Assembly (NCBI GenBank): GCA_045578305.1
Contig: JAZNKA010000007.1
Location: 1-13,493 of the forward strand
Origin: SIG440 sp045578305
GTDB taxonomy: Bacteria; Bacillota; Clostridia; Monoglobales; Monoglobaceae
DNA length: 13,493 bases
Reading direction: 5' to 3'
Shown here piece by piece: positions 1 to 5,308 of this stretch. How positions within the stretch are numbered: the first letter of the stretch is position 1; every line of letters begins with the position of its first letter. The notes beneath the pieces are model-generated. The model was not told where the DNA came from, did not search any database, and was given only the letters and a program-made list of their open reading frames with translations. A program made the translations under genes and the position numbers.

Positions 1-1
1 A

Positions 2-550
2 ATGGGCTTTTTGGATTATGTAAGTGCCTTGCTTTCAGCGGCGGCAGTACTTCCGGGTCTTGACAGTATTGTAGATTTAGTTTCAATACCTGTTGATTTG
101 CTCAGGGGCGACCTGGCTTCTGTGGGTTTTGATTTGGTGGGAATAATTCCGGTTATTGGCGAAGTTGGTGATACAGGTAAGGCTCTGAGAATAGCGGATA
201 AGGTAATAGATGGGGCAAAGGTTCTCGATAAAGCTTCAAGTTTTAGTGATTTCTCCAAAAAATTACATTTGGGTAAGCAAGGCAAACACATAGTAGGGCA
301 TAATAATTATCAAAAGGGGAAAAGCATACTTGAAATTTCTATAGATGAAGCACAAGGTTTAATCAACAAATATAGTGGAAATGGTCAAAAAATTGGGGTG
401 AATAGAGAACGAATAAATTTTGAAAAAATAATTGGCGATTACATAGATCCACAAACGGGTAAATCTTATAAAACAACAGTCGGAACAATACATTATTCAA
501 AAACAGGAACACATATTGTTCCTGAACGACCAATTGATTGGAGGGATTAA
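2..550 (+). CDS. Polymorphic toxin C-terminal part, type 50 toxin domain (partial)
   Basis: This is the C-terminal 182 residues of a probable secreted polymorphic toxin; the reading frame is open to the window edge, so the ATG at base 2 is probably internal. Residues 1 to about 75 are a hydrophobic pre-toxin region with the paired pattern LPGLDSIVDLVSIPVDLLRG and GIIPVIGEVGDTGK, common just before toxin tips of Firmicute and Actinobacterial polymorphic toxins. Residues 92-182 match my memory of the bacterial toxin 50 family (Ntox50, predicted RNase of the BECR fold): KHIVGHNNYQKGKSIL near 95-110, the TG motif near 152, and the signature GTIHYSKTGTHIVPERP at 161-177 with His97, His164 and His171. 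Family knowledge says such tips are exchangeable, act in rival cells and need a cognate immunity protein; the next gene starts 2 bases after the stop. The trafficking domain and full length lie outside the window. Type 50 domains also occur on phage head proteins, but the pre-toxin segment argues for a polymorphic toxin. Confidence 0.82.
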   Translation: MGFLDYVSALLSAAAVLPGLDSIVDLVSIPVDLLRGDLASVGFDLVGIIPVIGEVGDTGKALRIADKVIDGAKVLDKASSFSDFSKKLHLGKQGKHIVGHNNYQKGKSILEISIDEAQGLINKYSGNGQKIGVNRERINFEKIIGDYIDPQTGKSYKTTVGTIHYSKTGTHIVPERPIDWRD

Positions 551-552
551 AT

Positions 553-867
553 ATGTATTTTTTAAACGAAAAAGAGGAGAAAGTAATCGGTAAATTTTTA
601 AATAGTACTAACAGTATTCAAGGGAAAGAACTAAATCTAATATGGGATGATGGTAGTCAAGTGCACGCACTATATGATTCTTATATAGAAGACGAATCGG
701 ATTTTGAAATTGATGAAGATGGTTATGAAGAATTTTGGTCATTTGTTTTCAAAGTAATTACAGCTGACACTAACGCACCCATTGAGATTACAGAAGATAA
801 TTATTTTTTGATAAATTATCGTAATTTTCCTAAAGAAATTATTGCTAATGGGAAAAAGATTAATTAA
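553..867 (+). CDS. Candidate immunity protein for the type 50 toxin
   Basis: A 104-residue acidic, soluble protein with no signal peptide or membrane segment. I do not recognise its family from sequence alone. The immunity assignment is inferred from position (start 2 bases after the toxin stop), small size, and strong negative charge including an Asp/Glu-rich stretch at about residues 46-60 (EDESDFEIDEDGYEEFW), as expected for a protein that masks a basic nuclease. The ATG at 553 is preferred over an in-frame TTG at 538 because GGAGGG at 540-545 sits 7 bases before 553 and would be destroyed as a ribosome site by the earlier start. A terminator follows 45 bases after the stop, so toxin and immunity genes probably form the end of one transcript. 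Confidence 0.72.
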   Translation: MYFLNEKEEKVIGKFLNSTNSIQGKELNLIWDDGSQVHALYDSYIEDESDFEIDEDGYEEFWSFVFKVITADTNAPIEITEDNYFLINYRNFPKEIIANGKKIN

Positions 868-911
868 GTAAGACAATGGGATATAAAACTTGTTTTTATT
901 TATCCCAACAA

Positions 912-953
912 AATAGCACCTGCTCCAAGAGGAATCAGGTGCTATTCTTTTTT
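912..953 (+). terminator. Rho-independent terminator after the immunity gene
   Basis: AATAGCACCTG at 912-922 and CAGGTGCTATT at 936-946 form a perfect 11-bp stem with a 13-nt loop, followed by CTTTTTTT. It ends the toxin-immunity transcript. The stop codon of the opposing regulator gene (TAG, bases 944-942) lies inside the right arm. On the minus strand the stem is followed by only four T's and a G, so it may also act, more weakly, for the convergent gene. Confidence 0.88.
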
Positions 954-1145
954 AAATTGAATAATGTCTTCTATGTTGCAATCAAGGGCGGTACAAATTC
1001 GTTCCAAAACAAAACTGTCATATCGCACAACCTTGTTTTTATAGTATTTATCAATGATTTGATATTGTATGCCGGTCCGTTTTGCGAGTTCGTATCTGGT
1101 GACGCTCTTTTTTTTCATGACGCTGTCGAGAACTAATTTTATCAT
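942..1145 (-). CDS. Small XRE/Cro-C1-type helix-turn-helix regulator
   Basis: A 67-residue protein that is essentially one helix-turn-helix domain of the short Cro/C1 (YozG-like) type: KKSVTRYELAKRTGIQYQII forms helices 1 to 3, followed by VVRYDSFVLERICTALDC, the helix that usually packs behind the recognition helix, and the ending NIEDIIQFKKE. It probably binds DNA as a transcriptional repressor. I place the start at the ATG at 1145 because GAGGTGG (minus strand, bases 1157-1151) lies 5 bases upstream; an in-frame GTG at 1154 falls inside that ribosome site. The promoter faces an oppositely directed one, their -35 boxes overlapping at 1186-1192, so control of both by this protein is a reasonable inference. 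Its natural target gene may be the truncated stump at 1250. Confidence 0.85.
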   Translation of the reverse strand: MIKLVLDSVMKKKSVTRYELAKRTGIQYQIIDKYYKNKVVRYDSFVLERICTALDCNIEDIIQFKKE

Positions 1146-1163
1146 AAAAACCACCTCAACTAC

Positions 1164-1192
1164 ATTTTAATCAATATATACTTTCTTGACAA
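1164..1192 (-). promoter_or_regulatory. Promoter of the XRE regulator
   Basis: On the minus strand TTGTCA (1192-1187) and TAAAAT (1169-1164) are separated by 17 bases, about 19 bases upstream of the regulator start. Its -35 overlaps that of the rightward promoter, an arrangement typical of divergent autoregulated pairs. Confidence 0.6.
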
Positions 1193-1214
1193 TTTGTTTA
1201 AATAGATATATATT
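1186..1214 (+). promoter_or_regulatory. Strong rightward promoter divergent from the regulator
   Basis: TTGACA at 1186-1191 and TATATT at 1209-1214 with a 17-base spacer. It is followed by an AT-rich run of TATAT motifs and a good ribosome site (AAAGGAAA, around 1237-1244). The only reading frame it now serves is the nine-codon stump at 1250. Confidence 0.65.
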
Positions 1215-1249
1215 TATATAAATATATACAATGAAGAAAGGAAATTGTT

Positions 1250-1279
1250 ATGGCTGAATTTTGCCTCAAAGCTGTTTGA
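1250..1279 (+). pseudogene. Stump of a small Cys-containing protein gene (MAEFCLKAV)
   Basis: A strong promoter and ribosome site lead into ATG at 1250, but the frame stops after nine codons. The start MAEFCLK resembles the N-terminus of a family of short zinc-ribbon-like Firmicute proteins that, from memory, begin M-[AS]-E-F-C-L-x-C. If so, the match breaks at about base 1271, just before a new promoter and the hairpin array. I infer that the gene was cut by arrival of the downstream element or by a deletion. A functional short leader peptide is an alternative. Confidence 0.4.
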
Positions 1280-1305
1280 CTATAATAAAAGAGGCGGATT
1301 TTGTA

Positions 1306-1334
1306 TTGCATAATCTCATTGGATGTGATATAAT
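1306..1334 (+). promoter_or_regulatory. Promoter of the hairpin-array and four-helix-bundle transcript
   Basis: TTGCAT at 1306-1311 and a perfect TATAAT at 1329-1334 with a 17-base spacer. Predicted transcription starts near 1341, so nearly the whole hairpin array would be a 5' leader of about 195 nt before the gene at 1536. Confidence 0.68.
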
Positions 1335-1519
1335 GATTTCATCTTTGATGAAATCAATGAATTGCCTTCGGCGTGAATTGAAATCTGTGATTTCATGAAT
1401 TGAGCCTTGCGACTCATGAATTGCACCTGTCGGTGCATTAAAAGGCAATTCGATTCATGTTGCGATAGCAACAATTCATGGATGAAATCCAATTCATGAC
1501 AACGAAGTTGTCAATTCAT
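1334..1519 (+). repeat. Array of mini-hairpins with ATGAATT/AATTCAT linkers
   Basis: At least eight short palindromes lie end to end, separated by 7-base linkers. Left half: stems at 1334-1356 (10 bp), 1364-1372 (GCC-TTC-GGC), 1380-1394 (GAAATC-TGT-GATTTC), 1402-1415 (GAG/CTC, imperfect), 1423-1436 (GCACC-TGTC-GGTGC). Linkers at 1357, 1373, 1395 and 1416 are ATGAATT (once GTGAATT). Right half: stems at 1459-1472 (GTTGC-GATA-GCAAC), 1480-1490 (GGAT-GAA-ATCC), 1498-1512 (GACAAC-GAA-GTTGTC), with linkers AATTCAT at 1473, 1491 and 1513 and a degenerate one at 1452. Linkers and loops (TTC against GAA) of the right half are the reverse complement of the left, so two tandem arrays meet head to head near 1437-1458. 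Stem sequences differ while linkers stay fixed, suggesting selection for structure. No spacers of CRISPR type are present. Confidence 0.85.
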
Positions 1520-1535
1520 AAAATGGAGAAATGAT

Positions 1536-1886
1536 ATGAAAGAAAACAAGCTTGTAGATTTATCAAAACAATTTGCAGTTGATATTGTTAATCTGTGTAC
1601 AGAGATAAAGGAAAACAGAAAAGGGAATGTGCTGTTAAATCAACTTTTGAGAAGTGGTACAAGCATTGGAGCCAATATTCACGAAGCCAATTATGCAGCA
1701 AGTAAAGCGGATTTTATAAATAAATTTCAAATTGCTTTAAAAGAATGTTACGAAAGCGATTATTGGTTAGGACTTTTTAAAGAAACGAAAATGATAACAG
1801 AAGATGAATACACTGAGATGTATGAGAAATGCAGTAAAATTAGAAAATTGCTTATAGCTTCTGTGACTACAGCAAAGAAGAAATAA
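1536..1886 (+). CDS. Four-helix-bundle protein (S23/IVP family, Avd-like)
   Basis: A 116-residue protein of the four-helix-bundle family first seen as the S23 protein of 23S rRNA intervening sequences and related to the Avd accessory protein of diversity-generating retroelements. Typical marks are LSKQFAVDIVNLC near residues 9-21, the most conserved segment NQLLRSGTSIGANIHEANYA at about 35-54, then FINKFQIALKECYESDYWLGLF and the last helix YEKCSKIRKLLIASVTTAKK. Family proteins form pentameric barrels and have a basic surface that can bind nucleic acid. The start is ATG 1536 with GGAG at 1525-1528, 7 bases upstream. No rRNA gene, reverse transcriptase or template/variable repeat is nearby, so this is an orphan copy. 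The upstream hairpin array is its transcribed leader and may be its substrate or binding site; that role is inference. Confidence 0.9.
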   Translation: MKENKLVDLSKQFAVDIVNLCTEIKENRKGNVLLNQLLRSGTSIGANIHEANYAASKADFINKFQIALKECYESDYWLGLFKETKMITEDEYTEMYEKCSKIRKLLIASVTTAKKK

Positions 1887-1892
1887 GTTTAC

Positions 1893-1909
1893 AAACCTGC
1901 TTAGGTTTT
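1893..1909 (+). other. Small hairpin between two genes
   Basis: AAACCT (1893-1898), loop GCTT, AGGTTT (1903-1908) form a 6-bp stem followed by one more T. It lies between the stop at 1886 and the ribosome site AGAGGTG at 1911-1917. It is too weak to call a terminator with confidence; it could instead mark the right end of the hairpin/four-helix-bundle element. Confidence 0.3.
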
Positions 1910-1922
1910 GAGAGGTGATTAG

Positions 1923-2471
1923 ATGAGTTTGAAAGTTACAAATGTGTTATTATCAATTCTTTTACTATTGATGTGGTGCGTTATATTATCTGTTTCTTTT
2001 ATACTCTTAATTGTTAGCGATATAATCCATCATTTTGGAAATGGAATACTAAAATATATATTTAGTTTAATTTATATATTAGCGTTTGTATTACCAATTA
2101 TTTTTAGAAAAAAGCTTAGAAGCTCTTTTTCATTGCCTTTGGTTTTGGTTGTTACGACTATCATATCTGTAATGATTAATAGTTTTATGTATATAGGGAT
2201 AAATAGCTATATTTCGGATTTTAGCAGAGAAAAATGGGACAGAAATGAAAAGTTAAGAATTCATATGATAAAAGATTTAGAAAATGAGTATCACATAATA
2301 GGAAGAAATGAAAAAGAAATTGAGGAGTTGTTAGGAAGACCTACGAACATTCCTGATTATGGAGAATATAGGTATGAATATTATATTGGGGACAGTATAA
2401 TTGACCCTTATACATACGATGTTATATTTGATGCAGGAATTGTGAAAGAAACAAGAATAATAGAGCATTAA
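1923..2471 (+). CDS. Membrane protein of unknown function with a C-terminal SmpA-like domain
   Basis: A 182-residue protein. Three hydrophobic helices are visible at about residues 5-30, 42-61 and 69-95, the first two separated by a short loop (SDIIHHFGNG) and the second and third by a basic loop (RKKLRSSF). The soluble C-terminal part from about residue 100 contains IIGRNEKEIEELLGRP followed by aromatic strands YRYEYYIG and IDPYTYDVIFDAGIVKETRI. This order (short helix ending in LLGxP, then beta strands) resembles small SmpA/BamE-like or outer-surface folds, but the family is not recognised with certainty. Start ATG 1923 has AGAGGTG 5 bases upstream. The very AT-rich codon use matches its neighbours and differs from genes after 3500. 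It may be cotranscribed with the four-helix-bundle gene, whose stop is 36 bases before. Confidence 0.65.
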   Translation: MSLKVTNVLLSILLLLMWCVILSVSFILLIVSDIIHHFGNGILKYIFSLIYILAFVLPIIFRKKLRSSFSLPLVLVVTTIISVMINSFMYIGINSYISDFSREKWDRNEKLRIHMIKDLENEYHIIGRNEKEIEELLGRPTNIPDYGEYRYEYYIGDSIIDPYTYDVIFDAGIVKETRIIEH

Positions 2472-2559
2472 AAACATGCATCTAAATCGTTCACTGATTT
2501 TAAAGAGGAGATTGTTGAAATTTTGGGAGTAAATACACTTTAAGAAGGAGAAAACACAT

Positions 2560-3417
2560 ATGCAATACTTAATTATCTTGTTATGTGCGGCTTTAAGCTG
2601 TATAAAGGTTACCATACAGGGATGTTTATCGAAAGGGAACATAAAAAATTCAACTGATTCCGTATTGGCAAACTGTTTGGTTTTCTTTTTTACATTTATA
2701 CTTTTTTCCACATCACTGAGAAAAGGGATAAATATATCTGTTATTTATTATTCGATATTGTTTGGCATTTTAGGTGTATCCTTTCAGGTTTTTTATGCTT
2801 TGTCATTAAAATCAGGACCTTTTTCTGCATCCTGTATGCTGATAAATTTAAACATGGTTTTGCCTGTGATTTTCTCTTTAATATATTATAATGAGAAGGT
2901 AACGACAACAAAAGTTGTTGGAATTATTTTGTGTTTAACAGCCTTGTTTCTAAACATCAAAAGCGAAGGTAAAAAAGTTAATATAAAATGGTTTATATAT
3001 GTTGTTTTGGCTTTTTTGTCCACAGGTGGTATATCTATTGTTCAAAAAATCTTTGCAAAGTCAGCATATGGAGGCCATCTGGATCAATTCGTATTTTTCG
3101 GATATTTAACCGCTTTTATACTTTCCTTTGTTATATTTTGTACACAGCAAAAAATTAAACAGAATAGAACTTTTAAAGTAAGCAGAAAGAATGTTTTTTT
3201 GGCCCTTCTTATTGCATTGGCTCTTGGTGCATTTCAATTTTTTTATACATATGCTAATTCTTTCATAGATGCAATAATATTAGTTCCTTCCGTAAGCGGT
3301 TTAGCAACTGTCCTTCAAATGATATCGGGAAGAATTATTTTTCGTGAGAAATTTACGGCAAAGCAAATTTGTGCAATATGTATTGGAATTGTAGCCATTT
3401 TGTTGATAAGCTTATAG
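2560..3417 (+). CDS. EamA/DMT-superfamily transporter
   Basis: A 285-residue polytopic membrane protein with about ten hydrophobic helices arranged as two five-helix halves, the usual size and layout of EamA (drug/metabolite transporter) permeases. The end of each half has the expected form: ALSLKSGPFSASCMLINLNM then PVIFSLIYYNEKVTTTKVVGI in the first, and VPSVSGLATVLQMISGRIIF followed by REKFTAKQICAICIGI in the second. These are the helices 3-5 and 8-10 of the fold, with the glutamates in YNEK and REKF conserved in many members. Substrate cannot be read from sequence; members export amino acids, nucleotide-sugar precursors or drugs. Start ATG 2560 has AAGGAG at 2545-2550, 9 bases upstream. 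Composition is AT-rich like the preceding genes. No clear terminator follows. Confidence 0.85.
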   Translation: MQYLIILLCAALSCIKVTIQGCLSKGNIKNSTDSVLANCLVFFFTFILFSTSLRKGINISVIYYSILFGILGVSFQVFYALSLKSGPFSASCMLINLNMVLPVIFSLIYYNEKVTTTKVVGIILCLTALFLNIKSEGKKVNIKWFIYVVLAFLSTGGISIVQKIFAKSAYGGHLDQFVFFGYLTAFILSFVIFCTQQKIKQNRTFKVSRKNVFLALLIALALGAFQFFYTYANSFIDAIILVPSVSGLATVLQMISGRIIFREKFTAKQICAICIGIVAILLISL

Positions 3418-3451
3418 ACAGGCAGAGCTGGTGCTATATGTCAATAATTTT

Positions 3452-3480
3452 TTGTCCCTAACTTGACAAAATCATATAAT
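3452..3480 (+). promoter_or_regulatory. Putative promoter of the DUF896 gene
   Basis: TTGTCC (3452-3457) and TATAAT (3475-3480) with a 17-base spacer lie about 50 bases before the start codon. A nearby TTGACA at 3463-3468 has no well-placed -10. Confidence 0.5.
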
Positions 3481-3528
3481 TTACAATACGTTTTATAGTT
3501 AGAAATTGTTAACCGAGGTGATTTTAAA

Positions 3529-3735
3529 ATGACATCCGAACTAATCGAAAGAATAAATGTTCTTGCCAGGAAGTCAAGGGCAGAGGGGCTTACGCCCGAA
3601 GAAAAAGAAGAACAGGCAAAGCTCAGACAGCAGTATATAGCGGGCTTTCGTCAAGGCATGACAAACACGCTGGAAAATGTCTATATCGTTGACGAGGAAG
3701 GAAACAAGAAGAAGGTAGAGAAGAAAAAGAAGTAA
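3529..3735 (+). CDS. DUF896 (UPF0291, YnzC-like) small protein
   Basis: A 68-residue protein with the family pattern LIERINVLARKSRAEGLTPE followed by EKEEQAKLRQQYIAGFRQGM and TLENVYIVDEEGNKK. B. subtilis YnzC has the same helical-hairpin N-terminus (RINELAxKxKxGxxTEEE then QxxLRxxYxxxFR) and similar length (77 residues). YnzC has been linked to the SOS-regulated yneA operon region, but the biochemical role of the family is unclear. The C-terminus here is a lysine-rich tail (KKKVEKKKK). Start ATG 3529 has GAGGTG about 8 bases upstream. It is the first gene with the more GC-balanced codon use of the right side of the window. Confidence 0.9.
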   Translation: MTSELIERINVLARKSRAEGLTPEEKEEQAKLRQQYIAGFRQGMTNTLENVYIVDEEGNKKKVEKKKK

Positions 3736-3764
3736 AAAGTCCTTGCCCTAAGGTGCAAAATGGG

Positions 3765-3793
3765 TTGACTTTTGGTTGGAAGTTAAGTATAAT
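3765..3793 (+). promoter_or_regulatory. Promoter of eda
   Basis: TTGACT (3765-3770) and TATAAT (3788-3793) with a 17-base spacer; one mismatch from sigma-A consensus overall. The leader to ATG 3844 is about 45 nt and shows no riboswitch-like structure. Confidence 0.8.
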
Positions 3794-3843
3794 ATAGCCA
3801 GAATGTAAATTTATTCAATATACGAAAAGGAGAATTCAAATTT

Positions 3844-4482
3844 ATGGAAAACCTTATCAAAAAAATAACCGACACCGGTGTAATCCCGGTGGTAAAAATC
3901 GACAATGTTGAAGATGCACTTCCCCTTGCCGAAGCCCTCAAAAACGGTGGACTTCCCTGTGCAGAAATTACCTTCCGTACAGATGCAGCAGAGGAGTCAA
4001 TCCGTCGCATATCAAAAGCTTACCCCGATTTCTTCATTGGTGCCGGCACAGTTCTTACAACCGAGCAGGCTGACGCTGCAATGAATGCAGGCGCTTCGTT
4101 TATCGTAAGCCCCGGTCTTAACCCTGAGGTTGTAAAGCACTGCAAAGCAAAGGGTTATCCGATTATCCCGGGCGTTTGCACACCTACCGAAGTTGAAGCG
4201 GCACTCAGCCTTGGACTTACATACCTCAAGTTCTTCCCTGCAGAAGCTGCAGGCGGCGTGAAGATGATTAAGGCTATGGCAGCTCCTTACACAAAGGTTA
4301 AGTTTATGCCGACCGGCGGCGTTGGCGTTGGCAACCTTGCTGATTATCTCGGCTGCAAAGCTGTTTATGCTTGCGGCGGAAGCTGGATGGTTCCTGCTGA
4401 CAAGATTACAGGCAAAAACTTTGACGAGATTGAAGCTCTTACCCGCGAAGCGGTAGAACTTCTTAAATCAATCAGAGGGTAA
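3844..4482 (+). CDS. eda: KDPG/KHG aldolase (2-dehydro-3-deoxy-phosphogluconate aldolase)
   Basis: A 212-residue class I aldolase of the Eda family, full length for the family. It cleaves 2-keto-3-deoxy-6-phosphogluconate to pyruvate and glyceraldehyde 3-phosphate, and many members also act on 4-hydroxy-2-oxoglutarate. Visible motifs are GVIPVVKI at 12-19, AEITFRT at 40-46 (catalytic Glu41, substrate-binding Arg45), FIGAGTVLT at 64-72, FIVSPGLNPEVV at 86-97, PIIPGVCTPTE at 106-116, TYLKFFPAE at 126-134 with Schiff-base Lys129, and FMPTGGV at 154-160. Start ATG 3844 has AAGGAG at 3827-3832, a rather long 11-base spacing. It has its own promoter and terminator and no sugar-acid kinase beside it, so it is a single-gene unit; its pathway could be hexuronate degradation or an Entner-Doudoroff-type route. 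Confidence 0.95.
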   Translation: MENLIKKITDTGVIPVVKIDNVEDALPLAEALKNGGLPCAEITFRTDAAEESIRRISKAYPDFFIGAGTVLTTEQADAAMNAGASFIVSPGLNPEVVKHCKAKGYPIIPGVCTPTEVEAALSLGLTYLKFFPAEAAGGVKMIKAMAAPYTKVKFMPTGGVGVGNLADYLGCKAVYACGGSWMVPADKITGKNFDEIEALTREAVELLKSIRG

Positions 4483-4500
4483 TTAGACTTAAGAAAATGC

Positions 4501-4533
4501 AGAAAACCGCGAATTTTCGCGGTTTTCTTTTTT
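4501..4533 (+). terminator. Rho-independent terminator of eda
   Basis: AGAAAACCGCGAA (4501-4513) pairs over 13 bp with TTCGCGGTTTTCT (4516-4528), followed by T's through 4533; the innermost pairs probably open to give a normal loop. Confidence 0.92.
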
Positions 4534-4571
4534 GTGATGTTGCGACTGTTCTTTTCCTTTGCCCGGACTGC

Positions 4572-4604
4572 AAAAAAGGTCTGTGCCGACGGCACAGACC
4601 TTTT
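4572..4604 (-). terminator. Terminator of the minus-strand ECF S-component gene
   Basis: AAAAGGTCTGTGCC (4574-4587) and GGCACAGACCTTTT (4591-4604) form a 14-bp stem with a 3-base loop. Read on the minus strand it is followed by six T's (4577-4572), 11 bases after the stop at 4616. It is roughly symmetrical and may also back up the eda terminator. Confidence 0.88.
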
Positions 4605-4615
4605 GAACTTTTAAA

Positions 4616-5137
4616 TTAAAGTGCACCTGCTTTTGAAAGAGCTTTTGCCAAAACAACTGCGATTATGTAGTCAACTGCGTGATGCACAAGCGTTCCGATT
4701 CCGGTGGTATAAAATGCAACCTTGAAGAATGCGTCCGAAGATGTTGTCCAGCCGAGTGCCAGGAAGAGATAAACAACAATCGCTTCGAACAACGCGTGAA
4801 GTATTGCGGTAACCACTCCGGTAAGGATGAGCCCGGATTTGTTTTTTATCATATATGCACCCACGATTGCAAAAACAATGTGTGATGCCGCACGCACAAC
4901 AACAACCATATCAAGTCCTGCAACCAAAAAACCGATAGCTGTGCCGATTGCTGTAAAGATTGCCGACATGGGCGAGATAAACATTGCAATAAAAATCGGG
5001 ACATGAGCTGTCAGTGTTGCAGTAAACGCCGGGGGCAAAACAACCCTCAAAAAGCCAAAAGCTGTGGGGATAATTATGCCAAAGGCGATTAAAAGTGCGG
5101 TGATAACCATATTTTTTGTGCTGATTTTTTTTGTCAT
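4616..5137 (-). CDS. ECF transporter S component, substrate uncertain
   Basis: A 173-residue very hydrophobic protein with five or six membrane helices, the size and pattern of a substrate-binding S component of an energy-coupling factor vitamin importer. Supporting motifs are the N-terminal ITALLIAFGIIIPTAFGFLR, in which the ALLIA helix is the part that contacts the EcfT subunit in this family, then FTATLTAHVPIFIAMFISP and RAASHIVFAIVGAYMI. The ATLTAHVP...MFISP segment resembles clostridial S components I associate with niacin-type (NiaX) transporters, but I cannot fix the substrate. No ATPase or EcfT gene is adjacent, so it probably shares a module encoded elsewhere (group II ECF). The ribosome site is weak (AAGG about 10 bases before ATG 5137). 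It is divergent from metK across a 191-bp region. Confidence 0.82.
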   Translation of the reverse strand: MTKKISTKNMVITALLIAFGIIIPTAFGFLRVVLPPAFTATLTAHVPIFIAMFISPMSAIFTAIGTAIGFLVAGLDMVVVVRAASHIVFAIVGAYMIKNKSGLILTGVVTAILHALFEAIVVYLFLALGWTTSSDAFFKVAFYTTGIGTLVHHAVDYIIAVVLAKALSKAGAL

Positions 5138-5175
5138 TTTTATTCACGACCTTATCTTTTAATGTTATACTCAAC

Positions 5176-5204
5176 ATTTTACAGTTTTTGGAACGAAAAG
5201 TCAA
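5176..5204 (-). promoter_or_regulatory. Promoter of the ECF S-component gene
   Basis: Minus strand TTGACT (5204-5199) and TAAAAT (5181-5176), 17-base spacer, about 38 bases from the start codon. It lies back to back with the metK promoter. Confidence 0.7.
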
Positions 5205-5221
5205 GAAAAAAGTCAAATCAG

Positions 5222-5250
5222 TTGACATTCGACAAAAAAAATAGTATAAT
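5222..5250 (+). promoter_or_regulatory. Consensus promoter of metK
   Basis: Perfect TTGACA (5222-5227) and TATAAT (5245-5250) with the optimal 17-base spacer, as expected for a highly expressed housekeeping gene. Direct copies of AAGTCAA (5198-5204 and 5210-5216) and the inverted TTGAC of the -35 cluster between the two divergent promoters and could form an operator. Confidence 0.88.
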
Positions 5251-5285
5251 TAAGGCGGTTTGGTATGTATTTTCTTATATGAACA

Positions 5286-5308
5286 GCACAGCATCAACAA
5301 TGCTGTGC
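5286..5308 (+). other. Leader hairpin just upstream of the metK ribosome site
   Basis: GCACAGCAT (5286-5294) and ATGCTGTGC (5300-5308) form a perfect 9-bp stem with a CAACA loop, ending 5 bases before AGGAGG (5314-5319). There is no T-run, so it is not a terminator. It may set mRNA stability or translation of metK. Confidence 0.6.

Noticed and set aside
876..1136. Plus-strand open frame opposite the XRE regulator
   Set aside because: It is the antisense of a convincing helix-turn-helix gene with a good ribosome site, and passes through a terminator.
1266..1448. Minus-strand open frame of 60 codons across the hairpin array
   Set aside because: It exists only because the palindromic repeats are free of stops in that frame; no ribosome site and no protein-like features.
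1334..1519. CRISPR array
   Set aside because: The constant parts are only 7 bases and the variable parts are themselves palindromes of changing size; there are no spacers of uniform length and no cas genes.
1536..1886. Diversity-generating retroelement (Avd homologue)
   Set aside because: No reverse transcriptase and no template/variable repeat pair is present; only the accessory-like protein is.
1536..1886. 23S rRNA intervening sequence
   Set aside because: The flanks are a regulator and a membrane protein gene, not rRNA.
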